Part shown: positions 11,001 to 23,000 of the stretch, in pieces
How the letters are laid out: each line of letters begins with the position of its first letter
Position numbering within the stretch: the stretch's first letter is position 1
Notes under the pieces: generated by a model
Databases searched by the model: none
Told to the model about the DNA's origin: nothing
Seen by the model: only the letters and a program-made list of their open reading frames with translations
Assembly (NCBI GenBank): GCA_013433145.1
Contig: CM024182.1
Location: 310,001 to 374,000 of the forward strand
Length of the DNA stretch: 64,000 bases
Reading direction: 5' to 3'
DNA from: Ascaris suum
Lineage: Eukaryota > Nematoda > Chromadorea > Rhabditida > Ascarididae
Made by a program: the position numbers and the translations under genes

Positions 11001-11721
11001 ATGTTGATATGTTGAATGATGTCTTGATAGGGAGGGTCGCTGAAAAACAAACAGAAATCCCTTGGGCTGGAACTGTTCTTTTTAAATGTTGGTCCACCGA
11101 CGGAGATTTGCGAGCGTCTGCGTTCACCGTGTACCTTGCAAGAATCACAGCCATATATGCGCCTAAAATTATAAGCACTCAGAGATCGCCGAAATACGTT
11201 GCGTCATTCGAAGACTTTCGATAAGGTTTTTGCGGAAGACGTATCATATATTCGTCTACAATCTGTAATGACCTAAGTCGCGAATCTCATATTTGTTGTT
11301 TCTACCCGAGATGGTATGAATCCACTTGTTGACACGATGTGTTAATCCTCGTCTCGCCGTCCTTAGCTTCTGTTCATTTATTCAGTTTGTTAGCCCCCAC
11401 CAGTCTCACTCATGTTTTGGAGGTATTCTTATCACGAGATGAAGAAAATTTTGCGTTACAGGCGAATACCATAAGTCAGAAAAACGAACATATGATGTCT
11501 AACAAAGCAATCGGTGTTGAGGCGCGTTGTGAAGCGTCGGCGATTTTACCGAGCTATGGTCATGGAAGCACGCCCGGAATGGATGAGTTTGGCAATACGC
11601 TTGACAATTGGTTAGTATCCGATTTTTTTTCCTCTGCAAGTGCAAGTTTCGCTAACCTTTTTTAGAGAAGGGCAGCCGTTAGAGATCAGTGGACACATTG
11701 ACATAGAAGACATTTAATAAA
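7732..11721 (+). CDS. Tandem CCCH zinc-finger RNA-binding protein (TIS11/MEX-5/OMA-like), multi-exon gene
   Basis: The gene encodes a protein with two C-x8-C-x5-C-x3-H fingers joined by the HPKYKT linker typical of the TIS11 (tristetraprolin) family. In nematodes, relatives such as MEX-5, POS-1 and OMA-1 bind U/A-rich sites in mRNA 3'UTRs to control stability and translation, often in germline and embryo. Exons read: 7732-7826, 7901-8049, 8468-8592 (finger 1), 9481-9597 (finger 2), 10116-10228, 10733-10893, 11176-11225 and 11462-11610, with a TGA completed at 11666. Reading phases agree at every junction. AATAAA lies at 11716-11721. The sequence outside the fingers is Ser/Asn/Thr-rich and probably disordered. 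The start codon was not found: the first exon has no Met, so the 5' end is incomplete. The first two exons and 11176-11225 are least certain, and everything from 8468 to 10893 is well supported. Confidence 0.88.
8468..8592 (+). CDS. CCCH exon carrying zinc finger 1
   Basis: After a TTTAG acceptor the frame gives a basic lead-in ([12 protein letters not shown]) and finger 1, [20 protein letters not shown], with spacing C-8-C-5-C-3-H. It closes with the conserved GELR of the interfinger linker. It ends in phase 0 at CAG followed by GCAAGA, a GC donor. No GT near this point keeps the linker in frame. Confidence 0.95.
8593..9480 (+). other. GC-AG intron between the two zinc fingers
   Basis: The intron starts GCAAGA after CAG and ends TTGAAG before GCGCATCCG. 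Phase 0 on both sides rejoins the linker as [14 protein letters not shown]. The nearest GT (8599) would break the frame. GC-AG introns are a known minor class of U2 introns and are recorded in nematodes. A 148-codon open frame inside (8848-9294) looks non-coding. Confidence 0.85.
9481..9597 (+). CDS. CCCH exon carrying zinc finger 2
   Basis: The exon opens with AHPKYKTQL and finger 2, [20 protein letters not shown], again C-8-C-5-C-3-H, followed by [10 protein letters not shown]. It ends in phase 0 at AAG before GTGACG. The CPYG and QFIH residues match the TIS11 consensus, and all zinc ligands are present. Confidence 0.95.
10116..10228 (+). CDS. CCCH exon, Ser/Arg-rich region after the fingers
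   Basis: It lies between a TTGCTTCAG acceptor and a GTGATT donor, phase 0 in and phase 2 out, as the flanking exons require. It encodes a 37-residue polar segment ([20 protein letters not shown] and onward) with no recognised domain. Confidence 0.7.
10733..10893 (+). CDS. CCCH exon, acidic/polar C-terminal segment
   Basis: The TTTGCAG acceptor and phase-2 entry complete a Ser codon from the previous exon. The segment includes [20 protein letters not shown] and ends LDDVG at a GTATCA donor in phase 1. The next 30 bases (10894-10923) have intron-like ends but also keep the frame if retained. Confidence 0.68.
11176..11225 (+). CDS. Possible short CCCH exon
   Basis: This 50-nt piece follows a modest TTATAAG acceptor and precedes a GTTTTT donor. 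It turns phase 1 into the phase 0 needed by the next exon and encodes a basic segment ([17 protein letters not shown]). An alternative is to extend from 10924 to a GTATGT donor after 10983, which also reaches phase 0. Confidence 0.4.
11462..11610 (+). CDS. Last large CCCH exon
   Basis: A TTACAG acceptor, phase 0, and a GTTAGT donor in phase 2 frame about 50 polar residues, including [19 protein letters not shown]. Splicing over the 55-base intron 11611-11665 completes a TGA stop. If that intron is retained the frame runs 17 more codons to a TAG at 11663-11665. Confidence 0.65.
11716..11721 (+). terminator. AATAAA poly(A) signal of the CCCH gene
   Basis: This is a canonical hexamer about 50 bases after the stop in the proposed last exon. 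It is the first good signal downstream on the plus strand and fixes the 3' end of the gene. Confidence 0.7.
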
Positions 11722-11739
11722 AGCTGTGGAGCTTCCTTA

Positions 11740-13841
11740 ATTATAAATGCAGTGTCGTACGACTGTTACAAGATGTGCACACTTTAAATCTGTGATATCG
11801 AAGTTTTGAAAGGTGAGATATGTATGGTACACTATCAATCTGCCGCAGAATTTTTCTGCCCAAGTAGTTATAAGATTCATGCATTTTTAATAGTGTGTAG
11901 TTGCTTCTGAAGCTGTCAGACAACCCTGAAAGTGGATTATTTGGCCTAGTTTATACTTAACGAACTTTGTCAAGTTATCTACTGTTGTTGTCGAGTGAAA
12001 CTGGCACGCATATAGATGCGAGAAGACACAACGTTGTCGTAATGTGCCTTCCGCCCAAATTTAAAATCAAGTAAACGTGCTGCTTTTAGGCTGTTGGATG
12101 ACTCAGAAGGCGTTTTTTCTCAGTCATGCTTCCCGCGTCTCCGCTCTCATCCGTTCTAGGCGAAATCGTCTCTTTCTTCTCACGTTCTTCTTAACGTTGA
12201 CGACATATTCTAGCCAACGTCCAAGGTTCAAATGTATCACTTTCCCTTTGCAGAGGCAGAAAAGGTTGCAAATAGATTGTCGTGCTTCCCCGTAATATTG
12301 CTTCTGTTGTTGGCTTCTTTTATTACTCATTTGCAATGCTTATAGGTCATAGAGCAGTTCATAGATATGGTAGCCTACAAGGAACTTTTTTTAAAGTTTT
12401 TTAACGAGCACCATTATGAGAAACAATTAAGGGCGAGGTAGAGTTGTGATGTTTTTGTTTTTATACTTTTAACTGTCTATGATGGAACACGACTGCATCA
12501 TGTGAAACTACCTGAGTGACGCTTATCGGTGTGCTGAAGCAATTACTTTCGTTTTTGCGACGAAAAAGGTTCCACTGTATCATCTGCATTCTCACGAATC
12601 TCGCTCAAGTCGGAGTTGTTTCTTTCTCATCATGGAGAATATCCGTTTCTATATGCAGAAAAGTATAGTAGACAATTATATATGGCACGTTTCGTTTGGT
12701 GCATCTCAACAGCATAATGAAGCATGCGGAGTTCCATTCAAAATCCACTTTATTGTCCGATCTTTCTGTACCTTTGCTGCACCTCAACAGCGTTCGACAC
12801 AGCTAACGTCAATGACTTTACTTGAATAGAATAACGTTTCGTTTTCATGGGAAGTTATCACTGCTCAACAGTGACTTCCGTTTTAAATCACATCTGCCTT
12901 TTATTAAATTGTTTTTCTGCCTTTCATGAGACATCACCTTTTCCTGTTGGCTTCTACTTGCAATTATTATATTGTTTTCTTCTATGGATTTATTATTCAT
13001 TTGCAAACGTGTGCTTTATTCATTTTGTGCATTTGGATATTACTTTTCTCATATGTGTTGTATATGCCGCGCGAAATTCCTCTCATTCGCCTAAGTAAGA
13101 CGTTCTATTCTTCTCGTTTCGAAAGCATTGGAAAGGATTTATTCGAGAAGGAATTTATCTATATTTTTACCATGTGTTATATATTTATTTTTGTAATTTT
13201 CGATATTGCTGCTACTCAGCAATCGTTTAGATCATCCGTTGAATAGTATGCGGAGTTATTGTTGTATGCTGGTGTGGTTTATGATCACGCCCAGTAATCA
13301 CGAAACGCTTTATGCTTTCCACTTTGTTGTGTTATTGCAATCTCTTGTAATTTATAGTTTGTTTTGCAAATATTTTACCATCAGTTTTTTTTTTGTTTCG
13401 CGATATTGTTTTGTTATTCTTGTTATCTTTACTTCAGGCTCATCGCTTCTTCGTGAAACACCTGTTCACTCGAGGGTGCAAACATGTGATATGATGGTTG
13501 ATGCTTATGATTAGTCTTGTTAGGCTTAACAGCAACAACAGTATACATATCGTGCAAGCGAAAAAATTTACACTCTCATTTGCGAATTCATGAGGTTAGG
13601 AAAGGGTATTTGCGAGAGCTTCGAGCCTGAAGATTATACAGCTTTTCCTTTGTCGTATATATTTATCATATCCGGTCGTGGATAACATTTGTCTTTTTTG
13701 TTGGTTACCATTAGTTGATGTAAATATTCGATGTTTTTTAGCAAATAAGTGCGGTTTTTGCATTGCGACACCTCGTATATAAATGATTTTCAATGCTATT
13801 GATTGCATCGCAACAAAAGGTTTTCGTTATCTTCATTTGCA
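11740..13841. other. AT-rich intergenic spacer
   Basis: Open frames such as 12926-13246 are dominated by Phe, Ile and Tyr from T-rich DNA and lack splice borders. I see no gene. Confidence 0.5.
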
Positions 13842-13903
13842 TTGATGATTGTAGCTACTAAATGGTACCGTAAGCGGTACCATTCAGTAGCTAGAATCGT
13901 CAA
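13842..13903. repeat. Long inverted repeat with 4-nt loop
   Basis: The core arms TAGCTACTAAATGGTACCG (13852-13870) and CGGTACCATTCAGTAGCTA (13875-13893) pair with one mismatch around TAAG. Pairing extends outward with a few mismatches to about 29 bp per arm. It is probably a small palindromic or foldback element. Confidence 0.88.
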
Positions 13904-14853
13904 CTTTTGTCTGGATTTTGGTCAGTTAGAGGCTGCATTTGCAGAATTTTTGATAATTCTAGGAGGTAGGCGATGCACTAAATGCTTTAGCGAATTGTTC
14001 GCTTTCTGCCCAATTTTTGAGATGTCAGTCTTGTTCGCTTTTATTACCATGTGGTGCGAATACACCAGTGGGCCAGCAGGTATCTTGTTATCCGAGTTGA
14101 TCGCAAGTGCGCAACTGCCCTCTTGATTTTCACTGAAAAAGCCCCATCTGAATTATTATCTCATAACTTTCACTATGAGAAACGATGAAAACTTTTACTT
14201 GCTGTCTCCCTCCCCTCGTCACCTGTTTCATGGAAATGGCTAAGATTTTTACTGGAATGGATGAGTCCTGATAAGAGATCAACACCTGTCTCGTTGCGCT
14301 GTGCTTAGCTGGAAAAAAAAAGTACCTTGCTTCGTAGCAAGGCTGATCAGATTTGCACATTCAGTTGTAGTAAACTGAAAGGACATAACAGTGGTTATAT
14401 GCTGTTGTTCACAAATGCGGAATATTGCGCAAGCTCACAAATACAACTGCAGGTCATTAGTGGATTCACTCACATAGTCACGAATGCAGTCGCAGATCTA
14501 TGGACGGATTCAATATAGCTCCGATGGATGGAAAAATACCTGCGCATATTGAATTAGAATCTTTATTTGAGCCATTAATGCATTGACAATATCGTGCTTT
14601 GACTTTGAATCATTTCTTCACTTACTTTGCATAATTCCCTCATTTGTGTTGCATCTATGCGAAAGGCGTTCAAGAAACTAATATACGCCAGCGAGCTTAA
14701 AGGTGCAGAACTTCATTGTTAGTAGTTGAATGGTCAGGAGGTGTCAGGATTACATGGGGTAGGTTGATGAGGCTTGCTGAATGAGGCGACTTAGAGCTCG
14801 AGCTCCAATACGCGAGTGTTGTTCAAGACGTAGCTCTACCCTCTATCCAAACT

Positions 14854-15204
14854 TTGGGCAAGATTTTGTCCCGATCTTCAGAACGCTTCAAATTTTGCGT
14901 TGTAATTTTCCACTTATCCACCAAAGAAGAAGCGGAGAAGCGCGTAAGGTTTGGCACGATGTGCTTTTGCAGTGCTCTTATCTTGCGTACTGGTCGACGT
15001 GTTTGTCATGAAGAAGTAATAAGTGTGCAAGATGACGCATCCCTCATGTTTTACTCAATGCAACCGCCTCCACAAGTGCCCCAGGAAGACTGCGCTTTTC
15101 GCTTTTCGCAGTTGGGACGCTGTGTAACCTGTGTCAATGCTCTTCATTTGATAGATTTGTTTATGCTTCATTTTTCTTTTCTTCAGCGCAAAATAAGACT
15201 TTAG
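14854..15204 (+). other. Coding-like segment, unassigned
   Basis: Within a 116-codon frame, the piece 14882-14946 has a CTTCAG acceptor, a GTAAGG donor and a coding-like SERFKFCVVIFHLSTKEEAE. Further on the frame holds EEVISVQDDASLMFYSMQPP. It could contain exons of a plus-strand gene between the CCCH and PTP genes. I recognise no domain. Confidence 0.28.
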
Positions 15205-15625
15205 ATGTTCCTCTCTGCTTTGCTGCGGATTCGATGAACCGCTTCGAGTTCCTTTCGATTTTTTGAAAACCGCAACAGAGTTCAGTGGTCGTAGTAGATC
15301 AGCGGGTTTCTTGCAGCATAATTCCTTTCAGTTCACCGCATACGGCGCATATTTCGCAGTATCATTTCTGCCAAAAATAGGACACATTGAACGTCAAGCT
15401 CTGAAAATGAGATGTTCTTGTCTCGTTAGAGGGCGATGAAAGGGCTGGAAAAGTAGCTACGGCGCTGAACCGCTTGAGTTTATCCCCACAGTTGAAGAGT
15501 TCATCGCCTTTTGGTATGCAGTCTTCCAATGCTGTTGTCGAACCATCTAATAAGAATTGCGGAAACGCAGATATCGAGAATGCCAATATCGTGGGGGCCC
15601 AAACGCATAGATATAAAAATACATT
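15205..15625 (+). other. Overlapping coding-like frames, unassigned
   Basis: Two plus-strand frames without a convenient ATG read like protein. One (about 15205-15436) includes GFDEPLRVPFDFLKTATEFS and LPKIGHIERQALKM. The other (about 15410-15630) includes GDERAGKVATALNRLSLSPQ and a Ser/Asn-rich tail. The minus strand is also open at 15362-15586. The plus frames would need an intron or frameshift to connect. This is either a real unrecognised gene or a decayed one. Confidence 0.28.
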
Positions 15626-16374
15626 AATTTAAAAATCGAGTTTAAAACTTGTTATGATTACTAGTGAATCCATCTGTTAGGCGCTAGATGTTTCAGCTCC
15701 AGGGATGATCAACACAGCCTACATTAAAACCCAGCAACTCTGACGTACAGTTTTTATAGACACAAGAGAAAAAGAAACAGAAAGAAGAAAACTAACGCAG
15801 GAAGTGGAGAAGCAACACCGAGTAGTAGCGATGCCGAAGGCGATGTAACATTTTCGGCTGTTATCAACTCTGATAGAAGATTTGGAATACAGCAGTTGTT
15901 TTCTGAGCGATAAGCACAACGTTTCTAAATTTCGTATTTCATCGCGATACATAAGCACAGCTTACAGAATAACTTTAAACATGAAGCGTCCGGCAGTTTG
16001 AATTGCTTTTATCGTTTTAATCTTGGCTGAAAGAGTCGCCGCTAGTTGAACTCCTGGAATCGTTGATTTCGATCATGGCAGTGCAGTCTGTTTTGCAATA
16101 CCACAATGCAACAAACATCTAGGACCCAAGTGTCAGTCACAGCCGGCTACCAGTTATTGCTGCCTCTCATCGTACAGCAATACCCCCAAAGTTTTATTCG
16201 GAAATGCATGTAAGTTTCTCCTCCCATTTTCTGCACTCAGTGTTTGGCTTTTGTTTCGAAAATGCGACATATTTTTAAAGGGATGTAACATTTTTCAAAA
16301 ACTTCTGGAAAGGGTCTTTCCAATTGCTTGCATGTCCGAAAAATTTCCATTTTTTCATTGATTGTTAGGTTGCG

Positions 16375-16849
16375 TTAAAAGATGGTTGCCTGGAGGGTTA
16401 CTTCGGAAATTAAGTGCAGAAAATTGATTCCTTTTTGGATAGCAGGGAACGATAAGTGAGAAATAATCGCGCTGTACTTTGCACTTCCAGTACATTTCAT
16501 CGAAACATGTTGGAATAACACAAACTTTGCAAGTTTCGATGAGAAGTTGAGTGAAGGTTCCGTCATAAATAACTGAAGAATTTCATCCCTTAATATTACA
16601 GCCAGAGGTTCCCGCCTTTGCTACTTCTCGAGTTTTTGATCGAGGTACCTGCCTCGACAAATGGTTCCCTGACGGTTCAATCCATGCTGGAAACTGTCTC
16701 ATCATACCCCACTGCTCCCGAAATACCAATGGATTTTTTAATTGCATTTCATCGCCTGATAGCCAGGAATAGGTCGGGGCCACTAAGCTGAACACTCCCA
16801 GGTAATCCCTCACGGCCCTGGTGATCGCTGTTTTTGATTGATATCGCAT
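16375..16849 (-). other. Coding-like minus-strand pair of frames
   Basis: The frame 16849-16583 is GC-richer than its surroundings and includes AITRAVRDYLGVFSLVAPTY and REQWGMMRQFPAWIEPSGNH. A second frame follows directly (16566-16375). A CTTCAG acceptor lies between them. It might be a mobile-element remnant or a small gene. No catalytic motif is visible. Confidence 0.25.
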
Positions 16850-19800
16850 AATTCCACATGGCCATTATTTTGCGGACAATTGGTAAGCAAGACATGAGTT
16901 TGTGCGATGATTTTTTTGTAGTTGGCAGCATAAAAAGATCTAAGCTTAATATTAATGAATTTAAGGAGACGTCATATCATCTCGACAAAGTTTTGCAATT
17001 GGCGTTACTTTCGTTGAGGTTTGTTTGTCGTTCGTTCATCTCGAGTAGTTTACTGCGTTATTTACAATGAATACTAAACGTTGGCACATTGATTATATCA
17101 ATAAAAAGTATTCTGCAAGTGAAGCTTTTTTAGGGAACCAAAAGTTTGTCAGAATCACAAACGCTGACTCCAAGACAGTAGAGATAAGTCGCCTCGAAAA
17201 CTCTTAGAGAAATAGAGAGCAATGAGTGTTCATATTCGTGAAAATAAATGAATTTTTGCCTCATGTAATGCTCAATGAATGAATTAGATTCCTTTGGCAA
17301 GTTTAATTTTGAGTGGGAATCAGATTTAGGCCACTAATCGGAAAGCCACATCTTTGAGATAAATCATGAATATTTCAATTAGACGCGATTATAATAGCAT
17401 TCGGTTCACATAGGTGAATGGCCTGGATTGTCAAAAGAATCGCATATTTGAACTTGACGTTCTGACAAGAGCAAATTCATTGCCACATACGTGGATCCAT
17501 TGCCACTTACGAATCAATGAGTGTTGCGAAATAGTGCTGGCGCAGTTTTGAGTTCTAGAGTTTTGTTATAGAGTCTTCGCATTCGTATGTCCGACGTAGA
17601 GTTTTCTTCGCGAAATGCAAAGTGAAGGGGAGGTTGATATTAGCAACTAATATCGCACATATTGTCCTCATCTGTACCCATTTTTTGTTTGCTTTTCTTT
17701 TCTGCAGTATTCTGTTAGTATGCCGATTATTAGTTCGCAGTTCTTCAAAATACCTGAAGGTGGTTCAGACTTTGGTTCTATTTTGTCTTGATTGCAAAGT
17801 CTAGCTTCAACACCGCAAAAAAAAAAGGATCGACTCCTCCTTTCTCCCGCTTTAGAAAAGTCAATCCGTTAATTTCGACATATCTCTGAGTAAGAAGTCG
17901 ATTTCGAAGAGACCCCTTCTTGATTTTGCTTCTGGAATTTCATTGTAGGAGCTGCTATAGATGTTATTCATCAGAGTTGATCAGATCGGAAGAAATTTTT
18001 AAGGCACTTTCGACTACGACAAATCCGTTGGCTGACTAGCATCCCAAGTAAAAAATGGAATATAACCAAATTTTATTAAAATAAGCTTTTATAGTACAAT
18101 AGAATAGAGTAATAGAATAACAGAATTTCAATAGAACCTGTGCAATAGAATTCCTCCGCATTCTCTATTTTGCACAATGGGAACGCAGAATTAATCTCAT
18201 TCAGCTGTTACGGATGTAAATCCCATAGTGCAATTCTAGAATTCCTCTCTAAACAGAAGAAAAGTGCTGCTGTTATTCAAAGTTCTATAACAAGCCGAAC
18301 AGCTAGATATTGCAGCTGGAAAGCGTGATTCATTCTGGTCTTTATTTCGCTGGCACTTAAACACAAACTCATAGATTTTTTTTGAAGCTGAAATGCTTTA
18401 AAAGACTAGTGAACACGAAGGTACTAAGCGCTGAAATGACATTAACAGAAAATTTGTTCCACGTTCTCACGACTTCAAAAGGAAAGAAATATTATGATGA
18501 ATTAAAGGTTGAGATTCGAAGTAACAACTGAAAACTGGAGGTCGTGATAAATTACAACGATCGGAATAATAGAACATTGAATCAAACGCAGTATCAGAGT
18601 AAACATTAATAATTTGTTATATAATATGAAGTCTAAATCAATGCGGTGATATTCAAACGATATTTCACCAAAAATGCTCATATGGCTCGTAATTCAGATT
18701 GCATGAGCCTGGAAAAACTTCCCGAAATGCTGTTTTCGCGAAGTGTTTACATGCTTGCAGCGACTCTATTGCCCATCAAAAAATGGACAGCTATATTCAA
18801 GAATAGGATGACCATGTTTGACATAATGTTAAATTTGGTCATAATGAACTGCCGGACGAGACTGATAGCACGAATCTAAACACTGGAAATTCGTAGCGAG
18901 CATTCATGCTCTAATCAACATATAACAACCGACATTTTTTGCTGTTAATTATTAACCGCTAAGCAGCAGACAATTGGATGAGACGATTCAAATCACTCCA
19001 AAACTTTCTAAAATCTATAAAGGGATCAGTAGTCGATCTATAAATCATCAAACTGTGAAGGAAAAGCTTATAAATATTGGCCAAAAGGCCTGTGACATCA
19101 TTCACAAGTACTAGGAATAACGTGTGGCCTTATAGGTATTGGCACACTATGTATTCCTAGTGTGTTCCTGGTGTGCCAGTTCTTCTGCAAGAAAAACGTG
19201 TTTTTTTTTAACGTTCACCATCGCAATTCGTTGCAACCTCCTGAAACAATGGATGGAACAGTTCGGAGAACACAGAGAAAATCGCATGAAGTAGTGCTGA
19301 ATAAGTGGTAGCCAAATTGAACAAAGTTGGCCTCCATTGATCGTTTTATTTCCAAAATAGTCAAGGTAAGCAATTATAGCTGTGGTACAACCACACTGTT
19401 TCCAGTAGAACGTAAGAACCGTCAAATTTAGAACATCATTTCAGTTCTTTTGCGTTCGCTTCAACAGAAAACTTGAGAAACACTTCCATGCTACCCTTAA
19501 AACGTTCTTTTACAATTGAAATACAGCAAAGAGGAAACTTCGGAATACAATCCGGTGTTCATTTCTGTCACCTTTTCAGAGCGGTGATAACAGGAAGAAA
19601 GAGACGGCAATGCACTTCCGTCGCATCACCACAGCAATGCCCGTGAAGACGGTTTAAAACGCCTAGCTAGTGAGAATAAAGAGAGTGAAAAGCGCTGATT
19701 GCCAATTAAAACAAGGCCATTAGTTACAGATCGGGATGTAAAGCAAGATTTCTGTCGCTGTGCTGCCTGCCCTATGCGCAACTATTGGCCTCTTGCACGA

Positions 19801-19980
19801 GATAGTTTGGTTCGAGTGGAGGTTTAGCCAGAAGGTTTCCGATAGTATTAGGGGCCTTGATTCGATGGTTCGCCCAGGATGTCATCGAAGCAGGCTCATA
19901 ACTCGTCTACTGAGCTCCGAGATCATGGAACTGAGGGGGAGGGGGCTTGACAGTAGTAAGTTATATATGTGTGCGTCTGC
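16850..19980. other. Intergenic spacer upstream of the PTP gene
   Basis: No exon is convincing. An imperfect inverted repeat lies at about 19109-19166 (ACTAGGAATA paired with TATTCCTAGT). An A-rich stretch with repeated ATAGAAT words sits at about 18095-18150. Confidence 0.45.
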
Positions 19981-19989
19981 TTTTTGCAG
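19980..19989 (+). promoter_or_regulatory. Probable spliced-leader acceptor for the PTP mRNA
   Basis: GCTTTTTGCAG ends 14 bases before the ATG at 20004. No matching upstream exon is seen, which is the usual arrangement for SL trans-splicing in nematodes. This is an inference from sequence only. Confidence 0.5.
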
Positions 19990-20003
19990 ACAAATATTAT
20001 TTC

Positions 20004-23000
20004 ATGGAAAATGGGCAAGCAAATATTCATAGACATGTGGACGATATAAACACTGTATGACTTTCAAAGGTCCGTTCAAGTCAATCGAGGACCTATCTCA
20101 GATATATTAGGGCCTTTCATCGGCCGAGCATAAAAAATTCAAACGTCGACAGTAGTTTGCTAAAATATTTCTAGCATTTCAGTCAGGAAAAGAACAAGCC
20201 GGCCAAGAAGAAAACAAGCGATGCGATTGCGAAAATAAAGCAGTTGCTAAGAAGAAGTAAAAGCAAGATGCTAAACAAAGAAAGAAAAAATGTGCGAGGA
20301 TTTTCGGACGACAGCGAAAAGGTGAAAAAAGAAGAGCGGAAAGTGGTGAAACACGATGAAGGTGAACAGAAGAAAAAGAAACGTGTTAGTAGAGGAAAGC
20401 AAGAAAGCGATGATAAAGAAAGCGACGAAGAGGAAAAAGAAGATGAGAGAGCATCAAACGATATCGAAAAGGAAAGCAATAAGAACGAAAATTGCAAAAT
20501 TATTCAGCCAGCCCAAAATGTTAATGTTGTCAAATGCAGCTCCAATGCAAAATCTGAGGTAGTATTAAAGGTTTATTTTTCCGCTCAGGTTGGCATTCCC
20601 CGAGAGGTTGCATTGATAAGCGTGAAGCCCCCAGCAGTCCGTGTATCCCGATTAACTGCTGAACGTAAGGCTGGAACCTTCAATAGATCGTTGTGTCAGG
20701 CCTCATCGTGAAGCACATTACATATGACCTCATGTGGTGTAATAAACCTGTTTAAGCGACCATTAGACATGTTTCTATTAGTACGTCCCCACTGATATCT
20801 CTCGAATTTTTGCAAGCTCTTTACAAGCTTTTCCACGAATATTTTCATCTAAGATTAATTCACAGATTCATTAAATTTCGCAAGAGGTTCGGTTGCCTTT
20901 AACCATATCTTCCACCTTCCAGCTATTGCATTTCTTGATACCTCGAGTAAATATGATAAGTGATCTCTCGACAGACTGAATAGAGAAAATGCGCCAATTT
21001 TTTTCTTAGAACACATTTTCCAAATCAGCTTGCGATTTTTTCTATAATTCACCATTTATTGACCTTAAAGTGAAAATTACCTAATCAGATAAGTACAACT
21101 GCTGTAGACAATCCTAACTGGTCTGTTGGCAAGTCATTGAGTCTTTTAACATAGCATCTACCTGGCTCCAACGCGATAAAATCGATGCACAATTCTTGCC
21201 TATCACTGACTTTGATAACGCATTTGTTCACTAGTTAATATTGCATGAATCGAGAATCGAGCCATGTTGCAGTTTGCGAGGGACTATGTGTTGAGAATAC
21301 AAACGCAACTAAGCGTTAAATGTTGTCCTTTGAGTATACATATCTGCAATCTGTGCTTGATAATCTCATTTCGATAAACGGCAACTCTCGGTAAATGGCA
21401 CCCTTTTGTAACCTTTGATAATCACAATCAGTGTTGTGGTATCTCTTTCGCCTGATTCTAATAATTCCCATAATTGGTAAACTTATTCTCTGCGCCAAGA
21501 TGCTCTGAGCGTTCACTTTCCTTTGCTTGTTAACGCCCACATTTCTGATTAGGTGTTGAAAGGTCCTTTGGTCGGAATGACTACAGCGGAACAACGAAAT
21601 ATCGAGCTTCAAAATATTAAACATTTCATAACAGCAAGAGAAAGTTTGAAAGGCTAAGAGATGGAAAACATATGCAGTGCGGAGGCTTTAATTTTGCTCT
21701 GCTATGATATGCTCCGAGAACAGTATTGCTTTAGTGTTTTCGCTAAATTTGCGTACATTTCAATATTCGATATCACGAAGTTCTCTTTACAACACTTCTG
21801 AATCAGTCGGTCTACAGCAACCATGTAGATTAGAGCAGCTGAACATTTGTGGAGGTGAAGCGAGGGAGTGAAACGTTTAGTTAGAGATCGGGCAAACAAA
21901 CCGAGAATGGGCGAACATCTGGGCAATTTGTTGCATTTAATCGGCGCACTTCGTCGAATGTTGGCGGTGGAGGTATGCACACTGACTGGCCTACTCGTGC
22001 TGACGATTGACGCGGAGCTTTTTCATGTGGTTTCCCATATCTTCCACCCCTCCCCCCTTTTCTGGCTACGCCTAAAGCAATTTTGTCCAATTGCCAAATG
22101 TTCAAATGTGTTTTTACAGGTGGAGAAATGGGTGAAGCGAGCGCTTGAAAAGGGCGTTGATGGCCTACGAGAGGAATTTATGCAGCTGCGACGTTACGTG
22201 CCCCCGAATATGACATGTAAAGCATTCGAAGGAACATATGAGGCAGGCAAAAGTCGTTATAAGGACGTTCCGTGCCAAGATCAGTATCGTGTGGTGTTGA
22301 AGTGGCCTGGTGTCTCGGATGACTACATACACGCCAATTATGTTGGAACACCAATAAGCAAAAAACGTTTTATTTGCACACAGGTAGCATCGTTCACGAC
22401 TTATAAGCGCAACATCCATGCAGCTATGAAATTTTGAATGAATCCAGAGAATATTGTTTCGAACAAACTCTTCATCGTTGCTTGCCTACTGAAAAGCGGT
22501 CCTCTCTGATACCTCCAATGCAGCGTGTTATATGCGTGAAACTTGCGTTTTAATGAGTGCAAGAATATTTAATAACACAGGTAAACAGAGTGCCAAAAAA
22601 TATTAAGAACGAAATGATTACTTGAACATTGAGGCGAAGGATGCGGCTTACTGCCAAGAGAATAATGGGCAGCCCTCAACAGTCTTACCGGATGAGCCGA
22701 CAATCTTGGCAATGAATTCGTCGGTTAGAAAAAAAACATAAAAATCAAACAGGCCGACTTTCATAAGTGAACAATGATTCGGTACCTGTGCGAACGGTCA
22801 TTACAATGGAAGATAGTATGCATCTCTACTATAGCGAGCAACATTCCGTGTCTGCAGAAACAGGGATAAAAGTGCTCACACTTGTTGATGGCTATTGATT
22901 TACGATGCGCAAGCAACTCTTTTCTTGCAATTCATTTCCGATCATTTTTACAATGCCATCCGCGCAAAATGCCATCCACTTTTTAATTTTTCGTGTTTTG

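Noticed and set aside
20183..20497. 104-codon minus-strand Ser/Phe-rich ORF
   Set aside because: Complement of the Lys/Glu-rich PTP exon; its composition is the mirror of AAG/GAA codons.
22165..22419. 84-codon minus-strand ORF
   Set aside because: Antisense shadow of the first catalytic-domain exon of the PTP gene.
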